Both the position numbers and the translations under genes were made by a program. A stretch of DNA of 59,909 nt from Nocardia concava NBRC 100430 (GTDB lineage Bacteria; Actinomycetota; Actinomycetes; Mycobacteriales; Mycobacteriaceae): the NCBI RefSeq assembly GCF_000308815.1, contig NZ_BAFX01000066.1, positions 1 through 59,909 of the forward strand. Direction: 5' to 3'. The stretch's first letter is position 1, and the number at the start of each line of letters is the position of its first letter. Under the pieces are notes generated by a model, which was given only the letters and a program-made list of their open reading frames with translations, searched no databases and was not told the DNA's origin. Positions 49,333-59,400 of this stretch are shown piece after piece.

Positions 49333-49731
49333 ATGGAACTGGTGCTGAATACGATCGACATCGTGGTGGCTGATCTGGAGGCCTCGATGGCCTTCTACCG
49401 GCGGCTCGGAGTCGAATTCAAGGTTGATTCGGCCTTCCCGGGCCATGCCGGGGCGGACCTGCCGGGCGGGCTGCATCTGATGCTCGATACGCAGCCGTTC
49501 CGGGCCTCCATCACGCCCGGTTGGACCGCGCCGACCGGCGGAGCCCGCAACTTCCTGGCCTTCGAGGCGCCGAGCCCCGATGCCGTCGACGCGCTTTACG
49601 CGGAGCTGGCCGAGGCCGGATACACCGGGGTGAAGGAGCCCTTCGACGCGCCCTGGGCAATGCGCTACGCGACGGTGCTGGACCCGGACGGGAACGGCAT
49701 CGACCTCTACTGCCCGCTGCCCGCCCACTGA
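49333..49731 (+). CDS. VOC family protein
   Basis: 132 residues. It opens with TIDIVVADLEASMAFYRRLG and closes with ATVLDPDGNGIDLYCPLP, the two repeats of the VOC fold. A metal-binding glutamate is not obvious. It starts the three-gene run with DGPF and ECF42 genes, 29 bases before the next gene, so it may be regulated by or related to the sigma factor. Confidence 0.87.
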   Translation: MELVLNTIDIVVADLEASMAFYRRLGVEFKVDSAFPGHAGADLPGGLHLMLDTQPFRASITPGWTAPTGGARNFLAFEAPSPDAVDALYAELAEAGYTGVKEPFDAPWAMRYATVLDPDGNGIDLYCPLPAH

Positions 49732-49760
49732 TCCGGCCGTACGACACCGAGGAGGCACCC

Positions 49761-50099
49761 ATGAAATACGTCCTGATGTTCATCGAGACCGAGGAGTTCA
49801 TCCAGGAGCTCGCGGCGAAGAACGACGACGATCGGCAGGCCGCCTACGCCGCGGTCTACGAATGGTTCGCCCGGAACGCGGCGCAGGTCACCCACCATCA
49901 GAAGCTGGCCGACCCGAGCACCGCGACCACCATGCGGCTGTCCGGCGGCGACGCGGTTGTCACCGATGGACCGTTCATCGAGGGCAAGGAGGTCGTGTCC
50001 GGATACGCCGAGGTCGACGTCGCCGATCTCGACGAGGCCATGGCACTGGCCCGCTCGTGGCCGGGCTGCCCGCTGGTCGAGATCCGGCCGATCATGTGA
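49761..50099 (+). CDS. YCII-related DGPF-domain protein
   Basis: 112 residues. The VTDGPFIEGKEVVSGYAEVDV block carries the DGPF signature for which the family is named, after MKYVLMFIETEEF. DGPF proteins are the standard partners of ECF42 sigma factors and are co-transcribed with them; the stop here overlaps the next ATG by one base. GAGGAGGCA lies upstream of the ATG. Confidence 0.93.
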   Translation: MKYVLMFIETEEFIQELAAKNDDDRQAAYAAVYEWFARNAAQVTHHQKLADPSTATTMRLSGGDAVVTDGPFIEGKEVVSGYAEVDVADLDEAMALARSWPGCPLVEIRPIM

Positions 50100-51298
50100 T
50101 GGACGTTCACGCCGAGCTGGCCCGCACCGTCCGCGATCACGCGGGCCGGCTCACCGCGTGCCTGATCCGCGTCCTCGGCGACTTCGCCGCCGCCGAGGAT
50201 GTCATGCAGGACGCGATCGAGACCGCGCTGCAGCGCTGGCCGGTCGAGGGAATTCCGGAGCATCCCGACGCCTGGCTGCTCACGGTCGCGCGCCGGCGCG
50301 GGCTGGATGTGCTGCGCCGTCAGAATGTGTACCGGGACAAGCTCTCTCAGCTCGATTGGCCGGTTCGGCCGGAACCGGATGATCGCCTGCGGCTCATCTT
50401 CACATGCTGTCACCCCGCGCTGCCCAGGCAGGCTCAGGTCGCCTTGACGCTGCGCACGGTCTGCGGTCTCACCACCGCCCAGATCGCGGCCGCCTTCCTC
50501 GTGCCTGAAGCGACGATCGGCCAGCGGGTCACCCGCGCCAAACGCAAGATCACCCAGGCTGGGATTCCGTATCGCGTTCCGTCGGACCAGGAATTGCCCG
50601 AGCGTCTCGCTCAGGTGCTGGCCGTCATCTACCTGCTGTTCAACGAGGGCTACCTCACCAGCGGCGGCGATCGGCCGCAGGCGCGGGACCTGGCCGACGA
50701 CGCCGAATATCTCGCCGAGACGCTGGCCTGGCTGATGCCGAAGGAGCCGGAGGTGCTCGGGCTGCTCGCATTGATCCGGCTGCACCAGGCCCGTGCCGCA
50801 GCACGTTTCAGCCCGGACGGCGGAATCATTCTGCTGCAACACCAAGACCGTTCCCGGTGGGACCACGACGCCATCGCGGAGGCCGACCGGCTGCTGGAAC
50901 GCGCTGCCGCACACCACCGTCCGGGTCCGTACCAACTACAGGCCGCCCTGGTCGCCTGCCACGCCGCCGCTCCGACCTGGGAAGACACCGACTGGACACA
51001 GATCCTCGTCCTCTACGACATGCTCCTGCACATCGCGCCGAGCCCGGTGGTGCGGCTGCATCGCGCGACGGCCGTGCGCTATGTGCTGGGCCCGGAGGCG
51101 GCCCTGCGCGAGCTCGAGACGCTGTCTCCGGAACTCGACGGGCACCACCTGTTCCACGCCACCCGCGCGGAACTCCTTCGCGCCCTGGGCCGTAACCTCG
51201 AGGCGCATACGGCGGATCGCCGGGCGCTCGCTCTCACCGCCAACCCCGCGCAACAGGACCTGCTCACCGAACGCCTGGAATGGTCCGAGCCGACCTGA
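50099..51298 (+). CDS. ECF42-type RNA polymerase sigma factor
   Basis: 399 residues, longer than ordinary ECF factors. Regions 2 and 4 occupy the first ~170 residues (ASRVLGD-type core as IRVLGDFAAAEDVMQDAIETALQRWP, then LTLRTVCGLTTAQIAAAFLVPEATIGQRVTRAKRKI). The C-terminal half is a TPR-like helical domain, the usual ECF42 regulatory extension (FNEGYLTSGGDRPQARDL, then HRATAVRYVLGPEAALREL). It has no anti-sigma partner. The DGPF gene stop and this start share one base. Confidence 0.93.
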   Translation: MDVHAELARTVRDHAGRLTACLIRVLGDFAAAEDVMQDAIETALQRWPVEGIPEHPDAWLLTVARRRGLDVLRRQNVYRDKLSQLDWPVRPEPDDRLRLIFTCCHPALPRQAQVALTLRTVCGLTTAQIAAAFLVPEATIGQRVTRAKRKITQAGIPYRVPSDQELPERLAQVLAVIYLLFNEGYLTSGGDRPQARDLADDAEYLAETLAWLMPKEPEVLGLLALIRLHQARAAARFSPDGGIILLQHQDRSRWDHDAIAEADRLLERAAAHHRPGPYQLQAALVACHAAAPTWEDTDWTQILVLYDMLLHIAPSPVVRLHRATAVRYVLGPEAALRELETLSPELDGHHLFHATRAELLRALGRNLEAHTADRRALALTANPAQQDLLTERLEWSEPT

Positions 51299-51384
51299 CA
51301 CCGGAGCCGACCTGACACCCGCGCGCCGGTCCGGCGGCGGGCGTTGAGGCGGGGAGCTGAGCGCCTAGTCGAAAGCTCTCCTCG

Positions 51385-51455
51385 TCATTCCGGCGTGCTT
51401 TTGGCCGGAATCCACCTAGTGCAGCGAGATCCCGGCCAAAAGCACGCCGGGATGA
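51385..51455. repeat. palindromic element between ECF42 and idi
   Basis: Arms 51385-51409 and 51431-51455 match in 23 of 25 positions (core CCGGCGTGCTTTTGGCCGG) around a 21-base loop. The genes on either side are convergent, so it can act as a terminator. Its sequence looks like a dispersed repetitive extragenic palindrome. Confidence 0.75.
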
Positions 51456-51459
51456 CGGG

Positions 51460-51501
51460 TTGGACTTCCGACGCCGGGTTGGACTTCCGTTTGGACTTCC
51501 G
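51460..51501. repeat. triplicate TTGGACTTCCG direct repeat
   Basis: TTGGACTTCCG occurs at 51460, 51479 and 51491, directly after the palindromic element and before the idi stop codon. Spacing is 19 and 12 bases. Purpose unclear; possibly slippage-derived. Confidence 0.6.
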
Positions 51502-51510
51502 TGGAACCGC

Positions 51511-52074
51511 TCAGTGCTCAGACCCGGCGTCCCGGACGGCCGCCAAAACTCCTGCGAGCCACGGGGTGTAGCGGGCGGGATCGGCCGCCACCTCGGTGGC
51601 GAGGGTGTCCGGATCAACCCAGGCGATATCGTCCACCTCGGCCGGATTCGGTTGCGGCGCTGCGTCTTCCAGGCGGCCGATGAGGACGTGGTCGAATTCG
51701 AATTCGACGCGGCCGGTGTTCGGGTCGGTGGCCTGGTAGGTGAAGGTGCCGACCTCGGTGAGATCGGCGGTGAGCCCGAGCTCCTCGTGCAGCCGTTTGG
51801 TGGCCGCCTCGATCACGGTCTGGCCCGGTGCCGGATGGCCGCAGCAGGTGTTGGTCCACAGCAGCGGAAAACGGGTCTTCACCCCTGCGCGCTGCTGCAG
51901 CAGCACCTGCCCGTCAGCGTCGAACAGCAGCACCGAGAACGCCCGATGCAGCCGTCCGGGCGCGGTGTGCGCCGCCGCTACCGACAGCGATCCCTGCGCC
52001 CGGCCCTGCTCGTCTACGAGCTCGACGAGCAGGGTCTCACGGTCGACGTCGGAGTTATCGAGGGTGCCGGTCAC
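51511..52074 (-). CDS. idi: isopentenyl-diphosphate delta-isomerase, type 1
   Basis: 187 residues, a Nudix-fold isomerase. The catalytic cysteine is Cys78 in NTCCGHP and the glutamate is Glu126 in VEFEFDHVL. The Nudix-derived EAATKRLHEELGL is present. It converts IPP to DMAPP, giving the starter for GPP synthesis. It overlaps the GPP methyltransferase by four bases and is the last gene of the 2-MIB operon; its presence supplies DMAPP locally. Confidence 0.94.
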   Translation of the reverse strand: MTGTLDNSDVDRETLLVELVDEQGRAQGSLSVAAAHTAPGRLHRAFSVLLFDADGQVLLQQRAGVKTRFPLLWTNTCCGHPAPGQTVIEAATKRLHEELGLTADLTEVGTFTYQATDPNTGRVEFEFDHVLIGRLEDAAPQPNPAEVDDIAWVDPDTLATEVAADPARYTPWLAGVLAAVRDAGSEH

Positions 52075-52943
52075 CTACCCACCTTATCGGCGGTGATCAT
52101 CAGGTACTGGAAGCTGCCCTCCTTGTAGGAGGTCAGGAACGGTTTCTCGACACCGGTCGCGAGCTCGGAGTGGGTGCGCAGCTCCCAGTACGGGATGGTC
52201 GCCGGGGTGAGGTCGGTGACCGCGATGGGGACCAGGTTGTTGGCGGCCAGCGCCTTGAAGTACTCGCTGCGCGGGTGGATGTTGCAGCCGTAGTGGGCGT
52301 CGATCCAGCTCACCGATGCCGACCGCGCGCCGAACACGTCATTGGAGCAGCCGGTGATGCAGACGTAGCGCCCGCCGGGCTCGAGCAGCCGGGAGAATTC
52401 GGCGAACAGCTCGAAAAGGTCGACGTACATGGTGGTCTCATTGGTCCAGATGCCGCGCTTGGAGCCGGACTCGAAACCGGTGTCGAGCATGTTCTTGAAG
52501 TGGAAGCGCACCTTGTCCGAGACGCCGCGCTCGCGGGCCTGCTCATTGGCGAAGCCCACCTGGTACTCCGAGATGGTGACGCCGTCCATCTGGCAGCCGA
52601 AGCGCTGATTGGCCATGAAACTGGTGCCGCCGCGGCCGGATCCGCCGTCCATCAGGTGATCGCCGGGGCGGACGTCGCCGAGCTGATCGAGCAGCAGGTC
52701 GGCCTGGGCGGTCTCGAGGCGGTGCAGTTCCCGGACAATCCGCTCCTGCCGGGTCTCCTCGGGTCCCTCCAGCACCGACAGGTCGGGCTCGCCGATGCCG
52801 TAGTGGTGGTGGTAGAGGCCGTCGACCTCACCGAGCTTGGTGTTGACGCGGTCGTCATTGGGGTTGTTGTTCCAATACGACGCGACCGATTTCTGATACT
52901 CGGTCTTCAGCACGGCGTCGGGTTGCGGGTGGAGCGCGGTCAT
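52071..52943 (-). CDS. geranyl diphosphate 2-C-methyltransferase
   Basis: 290 residues of the GPPMT family. The SAM motif is DHLMDGGSGRGGTSFM, and YVDLFELFAEFSRLLEPGGRYVCITGC and an N-terminal VASYWNNNPNDDRVNTKLGEVDGLYHHHYG are the diagnostic blocks. It methylates GPP at C2, giving 2-methyl-GPP for the cyclase encoded just upstream. It starts 65 bases after the 2-MIB synthase gene. Confidence 0.95.
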   Translation of the reverse strand: MTALHPQPDAVLKTEYQKSVASYWNNNPNDDRVNTKLGEVDGLYHHHYGIGEPDLSVLEGPEETRQERIVRELHRLETAQADLLLDQLGDVRPGDHLMDGGSGRGGTSFMANQRFGCQMDGVTISEYQVGFANEQARERGVSDKVRFHFKNMLDTGFESGSKRGIWTNETTMYVDLFELFAEFSRLLEPGGRYVCITGCSNDVFGARSASVSWIDAHYGCNIHPRSEYFKALAANNLVPIAVTDLTPATIPYWELRTHSELATGVEKPFLTSYKEGSFQYLMITADKVGR

Positions 52944-53008
52944 GACAGGTCATCCTCTCGAATGGGTGATATGACGCTGGAAGCACTGCGCACGAAAAAT
53001 GTTGTGGC

Positions 53009-54709
53009 TCAGGGGTTGTCTTTGTATCGGCGGCTGTCGGCATGCCAGGCGCGGTTGCCGCCCATCCAGGACCAGAGCCCGGTCAGGAAGCGCACCAGTT
53101 CCGGGGTGCCGGTGGCGGCCAGGATGCCCGCCTCGGCCTCGAAGCGGTGCACCAGTTCGTCGTGGACCTCGGCGGTGCGCTGCACGGCCTCGCGTCGCGA
53201 GCAGTTCTCCTCGGCGGCCAGCACGGTCGGGAGGTTGAATTCCCTTCCGCCGGAAAGATCTTCGCGTGCCATGGAGTAGAGGTCGTTGACCATCTGGGCG
53301 GCCAGCGCGGCGGTGGTGACCACCCGCCGCACCCGCGGATCGGCGTACTCGGCGGCGGGGAGCTCGTAGCCGCCGATCGCGTCGATCGGTGCCATACAGG
53401 GCAGGAAGCTGTGCGGCTGCCGGTTGAGCAGGTACTCCCACACCGGCGGCATGCGGCCCGCCAACCGCCAGCCGGCCTCCGCGCCCAGCGCGATGAACCA
53501 GCCCGCGATCTCGGTCCGCAGCCGCGCCATCTGGGCGGGGGTGGCGTACCGGGACAGGTGCTCGAAGGAGGTCCGGAAGGCGCGCAGGATGGGATCGTTC
53601 TCCATGGCCTTCTCCACCTCCACCTGATACTGCAGTGGCAGGTGCACCGGATCCATTGCGGCGGCAGCCAATTCGAGCCTGGGGCCCAGCTCGGCCTCCG
53701 CGCTGGAGTGGCTACCGTCCGGCGCGATATCGCTGGCGTCCTCCTCGCAGTAGTAGTCGTCCACCGACCACTCCGACACCGCGCACTTGGCGGCCGCCAG
53801 CAGCCGATCCGCGTCATCGCAGTCCGGATGTGCCAGCATGATCAACCGCCCGAAGTCGGCCTTGCGCAGCTCGTCGAGCCGCCCCTCGTACAGCCCGATC
53901 TCCTCGGCCCAGGCCAGAATCCCGACGTTCACCGCCTCCGCCAGCGCGGGATCGTCCCGCACCGGCGGCGGACAGTAGAGCGCCGGAATCGCGGAGCCTC
54001 GACTGCGCTGACTCCGCTGCTCCGAGGAGGTTCCGATGCCGCTCGGGCCGTGCGAAACACTCGGGGCCGCAGCCGAACCCGCGACGTCGGGAGCCGGAAT
54101 CACGACCGTGGGAGTGTCGGCCGCAGGACCGGACAGGGCTGAAGCACCGGGTACCCCGGCCCGGCGGTATGCGGAGACGGTCCCGATCCCGGTGGGACCG
54201 CTCGCGATTCGCAGGGCGGGGCTGTTGCTCGGCGGTGCGGTCTTGGCCTCCGCAGCCGGGGTTTCCGCGGGCGCGGCCGGAACTCGACCCGAGCCCAGAG
54301 ACCGCGGGATGGGTCGGAGCGGCTGTCCGACAGGGGATGTCGGGAGCGGTGGTGTCGGCACCGCGCCGCCGGCAGGCGACGGCGGACGCGATGCCTGTCC
54401 CGCGAGCTCCGTGATCACCTTGGGGGTGGGTAGGTTCACACGGAGACTCGGGGCCCCGAGGCCGGAGGGGCCGAGCAGCCTGCGGGGGGAGTGTGCCTCG
54501 GCGGCGTCGGAGGGGCCGAGGCGGGGGTCGTCAGCAAGCAGCCGGGAATCGGTCAGGGCGGCAACGGCTTCGGCCGCCGCCGACACGGCCGAAGGGTCCG
54601 CCAGCAGATCCGCGGGGGCGGTGGTGTCGAGATTGGTCAGCAGGGCGGCGACGGCCGCCGCCACCTCGGAGGTGGCAGGCGGGGCCGCGGCGCGGGAGAG
54701 CACCGACAT
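53009..54709 (-). CDS. 2-methylisoborneol synthase, encapsulin cargo terpene cyclase
   Basis: 566 residues. Residues 1-245 are disordered, alanine/proline-rich, and carry three copies of a GP(S/T)G(I/L)G motif at 80-85, 171-176 and 221-226. Residues 246-566 are a class I terpene cyclase: the aspartate-rich metal motif is DDYYCEED (317-324) and the NSE motif is NDLYSMARE (475-483). It cyclises 2-methyl-GPP to 2-MIB, the earthy-smelling volatile. In known systems, the disordered N-terminus targets the enzyme to a family 2 encapsulin. It starts 15 bases after the encapsulin gene stop. Confidence 0.95.
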   Translation of the reverse strand: MSVLSRAAAPPATSEVAAAVAALLTNLDTTAPADLLADPSAVSAAAEAVAALTDSRLLADDPRLGPSDAAEAHSPRRLLGPSGLGAPSLRVNLPTPKVITELAGQASRPPSPAGGAVPTPPLPTSPVGQPLRPIPRSLGSGRVPAAPAETPAAEAKTAPPSNSPALRIASGPTGIGTVSAYRRAGVPGASALSGPAADTPTVVIPAPDVAGSAAAPSVSHGPSGIGTSSEQRSQRSRGSAIPALYCPPPVRDDPALAEAVNVGILAWAEEIGLYEGRLDELRKADFGRLIMLAHPDCDDADRLLAAAKCAVSEWSVDDYYCEEDASDIAPDGSHSSAEAELGPRLELAAAAMDPVHLPLQYQVEVEKAMENDPILRAFRTSFEHLSRYATPAQMARLRTEIAGWFIALGAEAGWRLAGRMPPVWEYLLNRQPHSFLPCMAPIDAIGGYELPAAEYADPRVRRVVTTAALAAQMVNDLYSMAREDLSGGREFNLPTVLAAEENCSRREAVQRTAEVHDELVHRFEAEAGILAATGTPELVRFLTGLWSWMGGNRAWHADSRRYKDNP

Positions 54710-54724
54710 GACTGGCCACCCCGC

Positions 54725-56131
54725 TCAGTCGGACTGACGGGCGACCAGCACATTGTCGAGAATGCCGAGCGCGTCGGGGACCAGGACGGCGGCGGAGTAG
54801 TAGCAGCTCACCAGGTAGGAGATGATCGACTGGTCGTCGATTCCCTTGAACCGCACGTTCAGGCTGGGCTCGTATTCGTCGGGAATCCCGGTCTGGTGCA
54901 GGCCGATCACGCCCTGATCCTTCTCGCCGGTGCGCATGGCCAGGATCGAGGTGGTCTGGTTCTCGCTGACCGGGATCTTGCCGCACGGGAAGATCGGCAC
55001 CCCGCGCCAGGCGGGCACGCGGTGGCCGTCCACCTCCACCGGGTCGGGATACAGTCCGCGCTTGGAGCATTCGCGGCCGAAGGCGGCAATCGCCTTGGGG
55101 TGGGCCAGGAACAGTTTGGTGCTGCGGCGCATGGACAGCAGATCGTCCATATCGTCGGGTGTGGGTGCGCCGGCCTCACTGTATATGCGCTGCTTGAGAT
55201 CACAGTTGTGGAGCAGGCCGAAGTCGGGGTTGTTGACCAGGTCGTATTCGCGGCGCTCGTAGAGGGCCTCGATGGTCAGGCGCAGCTGCTGCTCGATCTG
55301 ATCCATCGGATCGTTGAACAGGTCGGCGACACGGGTGTGCACCCGGAGCACGCTCTGGGCCAGGCTGAGCTCGTATTCGCGCGGCTGGGAGTCGTAGTCG
55401 ACGAAGGTGCCGTCGAGGACGGGCTCACCGGAATGGCCGGAGGAGATGACGATCTCGGCCTCGCCGTACTTGTTCTGCGGCAGGGCGGGCGCCTGCGCGA
55501 CCGCGGCCAGATGTTCCTGCAGCGCCGGAATCTGTTCCTCGAGCTGCAGCAGGCTGGAACGGCTGAGCACCAGCATGGTGGTGGGCGTGACCGTCTTGAT
55601 GGTGACCGGCCAGATGGCGTCGGGATCGGTCAGCGTCTCGTCGCCGAAGAAATCGCCGCCGCCGAGCATGCCGAGCTTGGTGGTCTCGCCGAACTCGCCG
55701 GTGCCGATCTTGGACAGCTTGCCGTGCACGATGAGCAGCACCTGGTCCATGGGGTTGCCGAATTCGGCGACCACGGTGCCGGGCGGCAGATCCCGCTGCT
55801 CGAAGCGGCCGGCCACGGTGGCCAGGATCTCCTCGTCGTCGAAGCCGCGCAGCTGCGGCAGCTCCTGCAGTTCGAGCGGGATGACCCGGGCGCTGGGGCC
55901 GTTGATGATGTACTCCACCTCGCCGTTGCCGACGGTGTGGGTGAGGCGCCGGTTGACGCGGTAGACACCGCCCTTCACCTGGCTCCACGGCAGCGAACGG
56001 GTCAGCCAGCGGGAGCTGATGCCCTGCATCTGCGGTTCGGATTTGGTGGTGTGCGCCAGTTGGTGGGCGGCGGCGGTACTGAGGGACTTGCGCTGGCCGT
56101 TCTCGGTTTGAAGTGGCATTTCAATGGTCAT
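54725..56131 (-). CDS. family 2B encapsulin shell protein with cyclic-nucleotide-binding domain
   Basis: 468 residues from ATG 56131 (a GTG at 56158 is an alternative). Residues ~88-210 are a CAP-type cyclic-nucleotide-binding domain ([25 protein letters not shown], then [11 protein letters not shown]). The flanking segments form the HK97-fold shell: [19 protein letters not shown] before and the long C-terminal part with [34 protein letters not shown]. This is the EshA-like architecture of family 2B encapsulins. It is the first gene of the 2-MIB operon, so shell and cargo are co-expressed. cNMP binding may gate the shell. Confidence 0.92.
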   Translation of the reverse strand: MTIEMPLQTENGQRKSLSTAAAHQLAHTTKSEPQMQGISSRWLTRSLPWSQVKGGVYRVNRRLTHTVGNGEVEYIINGPSARVIPLELQELPQLRGFDDEEILATVAGRFEQRDLPPGTVVAEFGNPMDQVLLIVHGKLSKIGTGEFGETTKLGMLGGGDFFGDETLTDPDAIWPVTIKTVTPTTMLVLSRSSLLQLEEQIPALQEHLAAVAQAPALPQNKYGEAEIVISSGHSGEPVLDGTFVDYDSQPREYELSLAQSVLRVHTRVADLFNDPMDQIEQQLRLTIEALYERREYDLVNNPDFGLLHNCDLKQRIYSEAGAPTPDDMDDLLSMRRSTKLFLAHPKAIAAFGRECSKRGLYPDPVEVDGHRVPAWRGVPIFPCGKIPVSENQTTSILAMRTGEKDQGVIGLHQTGIPDEYEPSLNVRFKGIDDQSIISYLVSCYYSAAVLVPDALGILDNVLVARQSD

Positions 56132-56441
56132 GCTGCGGTCCTCACCTCGAAGGGACACCGCGGATACAAATGGGGGAGTCCACGGCGAAATGGCAGACCC
56201 GAAGGTCTGCGGTAATAGTCAAGTGAGTGAATTGACAAGCGCGACAGTGCGATCCAGCGCCTACCGATGGTAGGCCCATTGCTCTTGCGGTGTAGCGAAA
56301 AGCCAAAACATGATGCCTGGAATGTTGCTGTAACCCGTAAACCCCGAACGGCCGGTTTGCTTTGCGTCCGGGTGGCCCGCGCGGTCGTGTCCGATGCCCC
56401 GCATGGCTCTGGTCACAGCGCCAGCGCAGTAGGGTGGTGCT
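56132..56441. promoter_or_regulatory. divergent promoter region of the encapsulin and hydrolase-ligase genes
   Basis: 310 bases without a gene. It contains a hairpin GCAGACC-CGAA-GGTCTGC (56193-56210), a small palindrome CCTACC-GAT-GGTAGG (56260-56274) and GTCAA/TTGAC arms (56218-56236). TTGACA at 56232-56237 could be a -35 box on the plus strand. Which elements are real is not decidable by reading. Confidence 0.5.
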
Positions 56442-59400
56442 ATGGCAAGCTCATCGGGACGCGTCGGGGCGGGTGACGCTGGTCAAGGCCAGGAAAAGTC
56501 TGGGAGTGAAGCCGTGAAATTCAATACGAGGTCCGTTGTCGGTCCGATCGAGCGACTTGTCGCGACCGCGCAGAACGGGCTCGAGGTGATCCGGTTCGGG
56601 GGCCTGGTTCACGAGATCGAATCGTCGCCGTACGAGGTGGTGGAGCGGAAGCGGATGTACCGCCTGCGGCACTACTTCCCCGACGATGCGGTCGCCGACC
56701 GTCCGGTCGTGGTGCTGGTGCCGCCCATCATGGTGACCGCCGAGATCTGGGACGTGAATGCCGCCGATGGGGCGGTCGGCATTCTGCATCAGGGCGGAAT
56801 CGATTGCTGGGTGGTGGATTTCGGCTCGCCCGCGACCGAAGAGGGCGGCTGGGAACGGGATCTGGCCGATCATGTGCTGGCCGTCTCCAGTGCCATCGAC
56901 ACCGTCACCGAAATCACCGGTCGCGGTGTGCATCTCATGGGGTACTCCCAAGGCGGCATGTTCGCATACCAGACCGCCGCCTACCGCGCGGGCAAGGGCG
57001 TCGAGTCCATCGTGACCTTCGGTAGCCCGGTGGATGCGGTGGCGGGCATGCCCTTCGGGCTGCCGCACGGGCTGGTGTCCGATGCCGCCGACTTCCTCAC
57101 CGACCATGTGCTGAACCGGCTGCCGATCACCGATTCCATGGTGCGGCTGGGCTTTCAGGCGCTGGACCCGGTCAAGACGGCGCGGGCGCGCATCGACTTC
57201 CTGCGCCAGCTGCACAACCGGGAGGCGCTGCTGCCCAAGGAACGGCAGCGCCGCTTCCTCGAGGCCGACGGCTGGCTCGGCTACCCGGGGCCCGCGCTGA
57301 CCGACCTGCTGCAGCAGTTCGTCAAACACAATCGAATGATGCTGGGCGGCTTCGTGATCCGCGACCAGCTCATCTCGCTGGCCGAGATCACCTGCCCGAT
57401 CCTGGCCTTCGTCGGCGAGGTCGACGATATCGGCCAGCCCGCCGCGGTCCGCGGTATCGTGCGCGCCGCGCCGAATGCCGAGGTGTACGAAGCCAGCATC
57501 GTGGCAGGGCATTTCGGGCTGGTGTCAGGCTCGACCGCGACCCGCCAGACCTGGCCTGTGGTGCGCGACTGGGTGAACTACCTGTCCGGCCGCAACGAGC
57601 TGCCCGAGCAGGTGCAGCCGATGAGCACCGAGGTGGTGCGCAATATTCCGCGCACCGGGCTGACCCGGGCCGTGCACGCGCTGGGCAGCCTCGCCGAGGC
57701 CGGGACCAGCCTGGGCAAGACCATCGAGGGCGTGGCCGGGCAGACCCTGCGCGGCACCGTCGAGCTCACCGGCGAGGCCGCCCGCGCGCTGCCGCGCCTG
57801 ACCCGGCTCGGCATGATCCAGCCGCACACCCGAATCTCGCTGGGGCGCTTGCTCGCCGAGCAGGCGCGGCGCGGGCCGCAGCGGGAGCTGTTCCTGTTCG
57901 ACGACCGCGTGCACACCGCGCAGGCGGTCAATCAGCGCATCGACAATGTGGTGCGCGGGCTGATCTCGGTCGGCGTGCGCCCGGCCACCCGGGTCGGCGT
58001 GGTGATGGAGACCCGGCCCAGTGCGCTGGCCGCGGTCGCTGCGCTGTCGCGACTCGGTGCGGTGGCGGTGCTGCTCGCGCCCGGCAGCGAGCTGTCGAAG
58101 GTCGCGGAGCTGACCGGGACGCGGCTGCTCATCACCGATCCGGAGAATCTGGCCAATGCCGCGGCCACCGGGCTGCGGATCCTGGTGCTCGGTGGCGGCG
58201 AATCGCGCGGGCTCGACATTCCGGCCGGTCGTGATGTCGTCGATCTGGAGAAGATCGATCCGGCGCAGGTGAGCCTGCCCGCCTGGTACCGGCCGGATCC
58301 GGGTCTGGCGCGGGAGCTGGCGTTCATCCTGGTGACCGGTACCGGCGACAAGTTCGACGTCAAGTACGTGACCAATCACCGGTGGGCGCTCTCGGCCTTC
58401 GGCACCGCGTCCGCAGCCGACCTGGGCCGCCACGACACCGTGTACTGCCTTGCGCCGCTGCACCATTCGTCCGGATTGCTGGTGAGCCTGGGCGGCGCGG
58501 TGGCCGGTGGCAGCCGGATCGCGCTGGCCCGCTCGCTGGATCCGGCGCGGTTCGCCGAGGAGGTGCACCGCTACGGCGTCACCGTGGTCACCTACACCTG
58601 GACCATGCTGCGCGACATCCTCGATGCCGACACCTTCCCGAACGGGCACCCGCATCCGATCCGGCTTTTCATCGGATCCGGTATGCCGCGCGGGCTGTGG
58701 CGGCGCACCCAGGAGCGTTTCGAGCCCGCCCGCGTGCTCGAGTTCTACGCCTCCATCGAGGGAGATGTGGTGCTGGCCAACGTGTCCGGCGTCAAGGTCG
58801 GCTCCAAGGGGCGTCCGGTTCCCGGCACCGCCAAGGTCGAGCTCATCGCCTACGACCCGCTGACCGACGAAATCCAGGTCGAGGACACGGGTTTCGCACG
58901 CCGATGCGCCGACAACGAGGTGGGGCTGCTCATCGGCACTGTCACGGACACGGTCGATCTGTCCGCGGGCGGCCTGCGCGGCGTGTTCACCCCCGGTGAC
59001 GCCTGGATGCCGACGGAAAACCTCTTCCGCCGCGACTCCGACGGCGACTACTGGCTGATGGACCGCCGCGACACGGTCATCCCGACCCCGCGCGGCCCGG
59101 TCTACACCCAGCCGGTGGTTGATGCCCTGAACGACATCACCGCCGTCGACATGGAAGTGGCCTTCGCGCTCCCCGCCGGCGACCGCGTCCTCGCGGTGGC
59201 GGCCGTCAGCGTCCGCGACGGTTTCACCTTGGCCCCCAAGGACGTCACCGAAGCGGTCCGGGTCCTGCCCGCCGACCAGCGCCCCGACATCGTCTACGTC
59301 GTCGACGACATCCCCCGCAGCTCCACCTTCCGCCCCTCCACCCGCGCGGTCCAGGCGGCAGGCCGCTCCGAACCCGACGACAACACCTGGTGGTACAACC

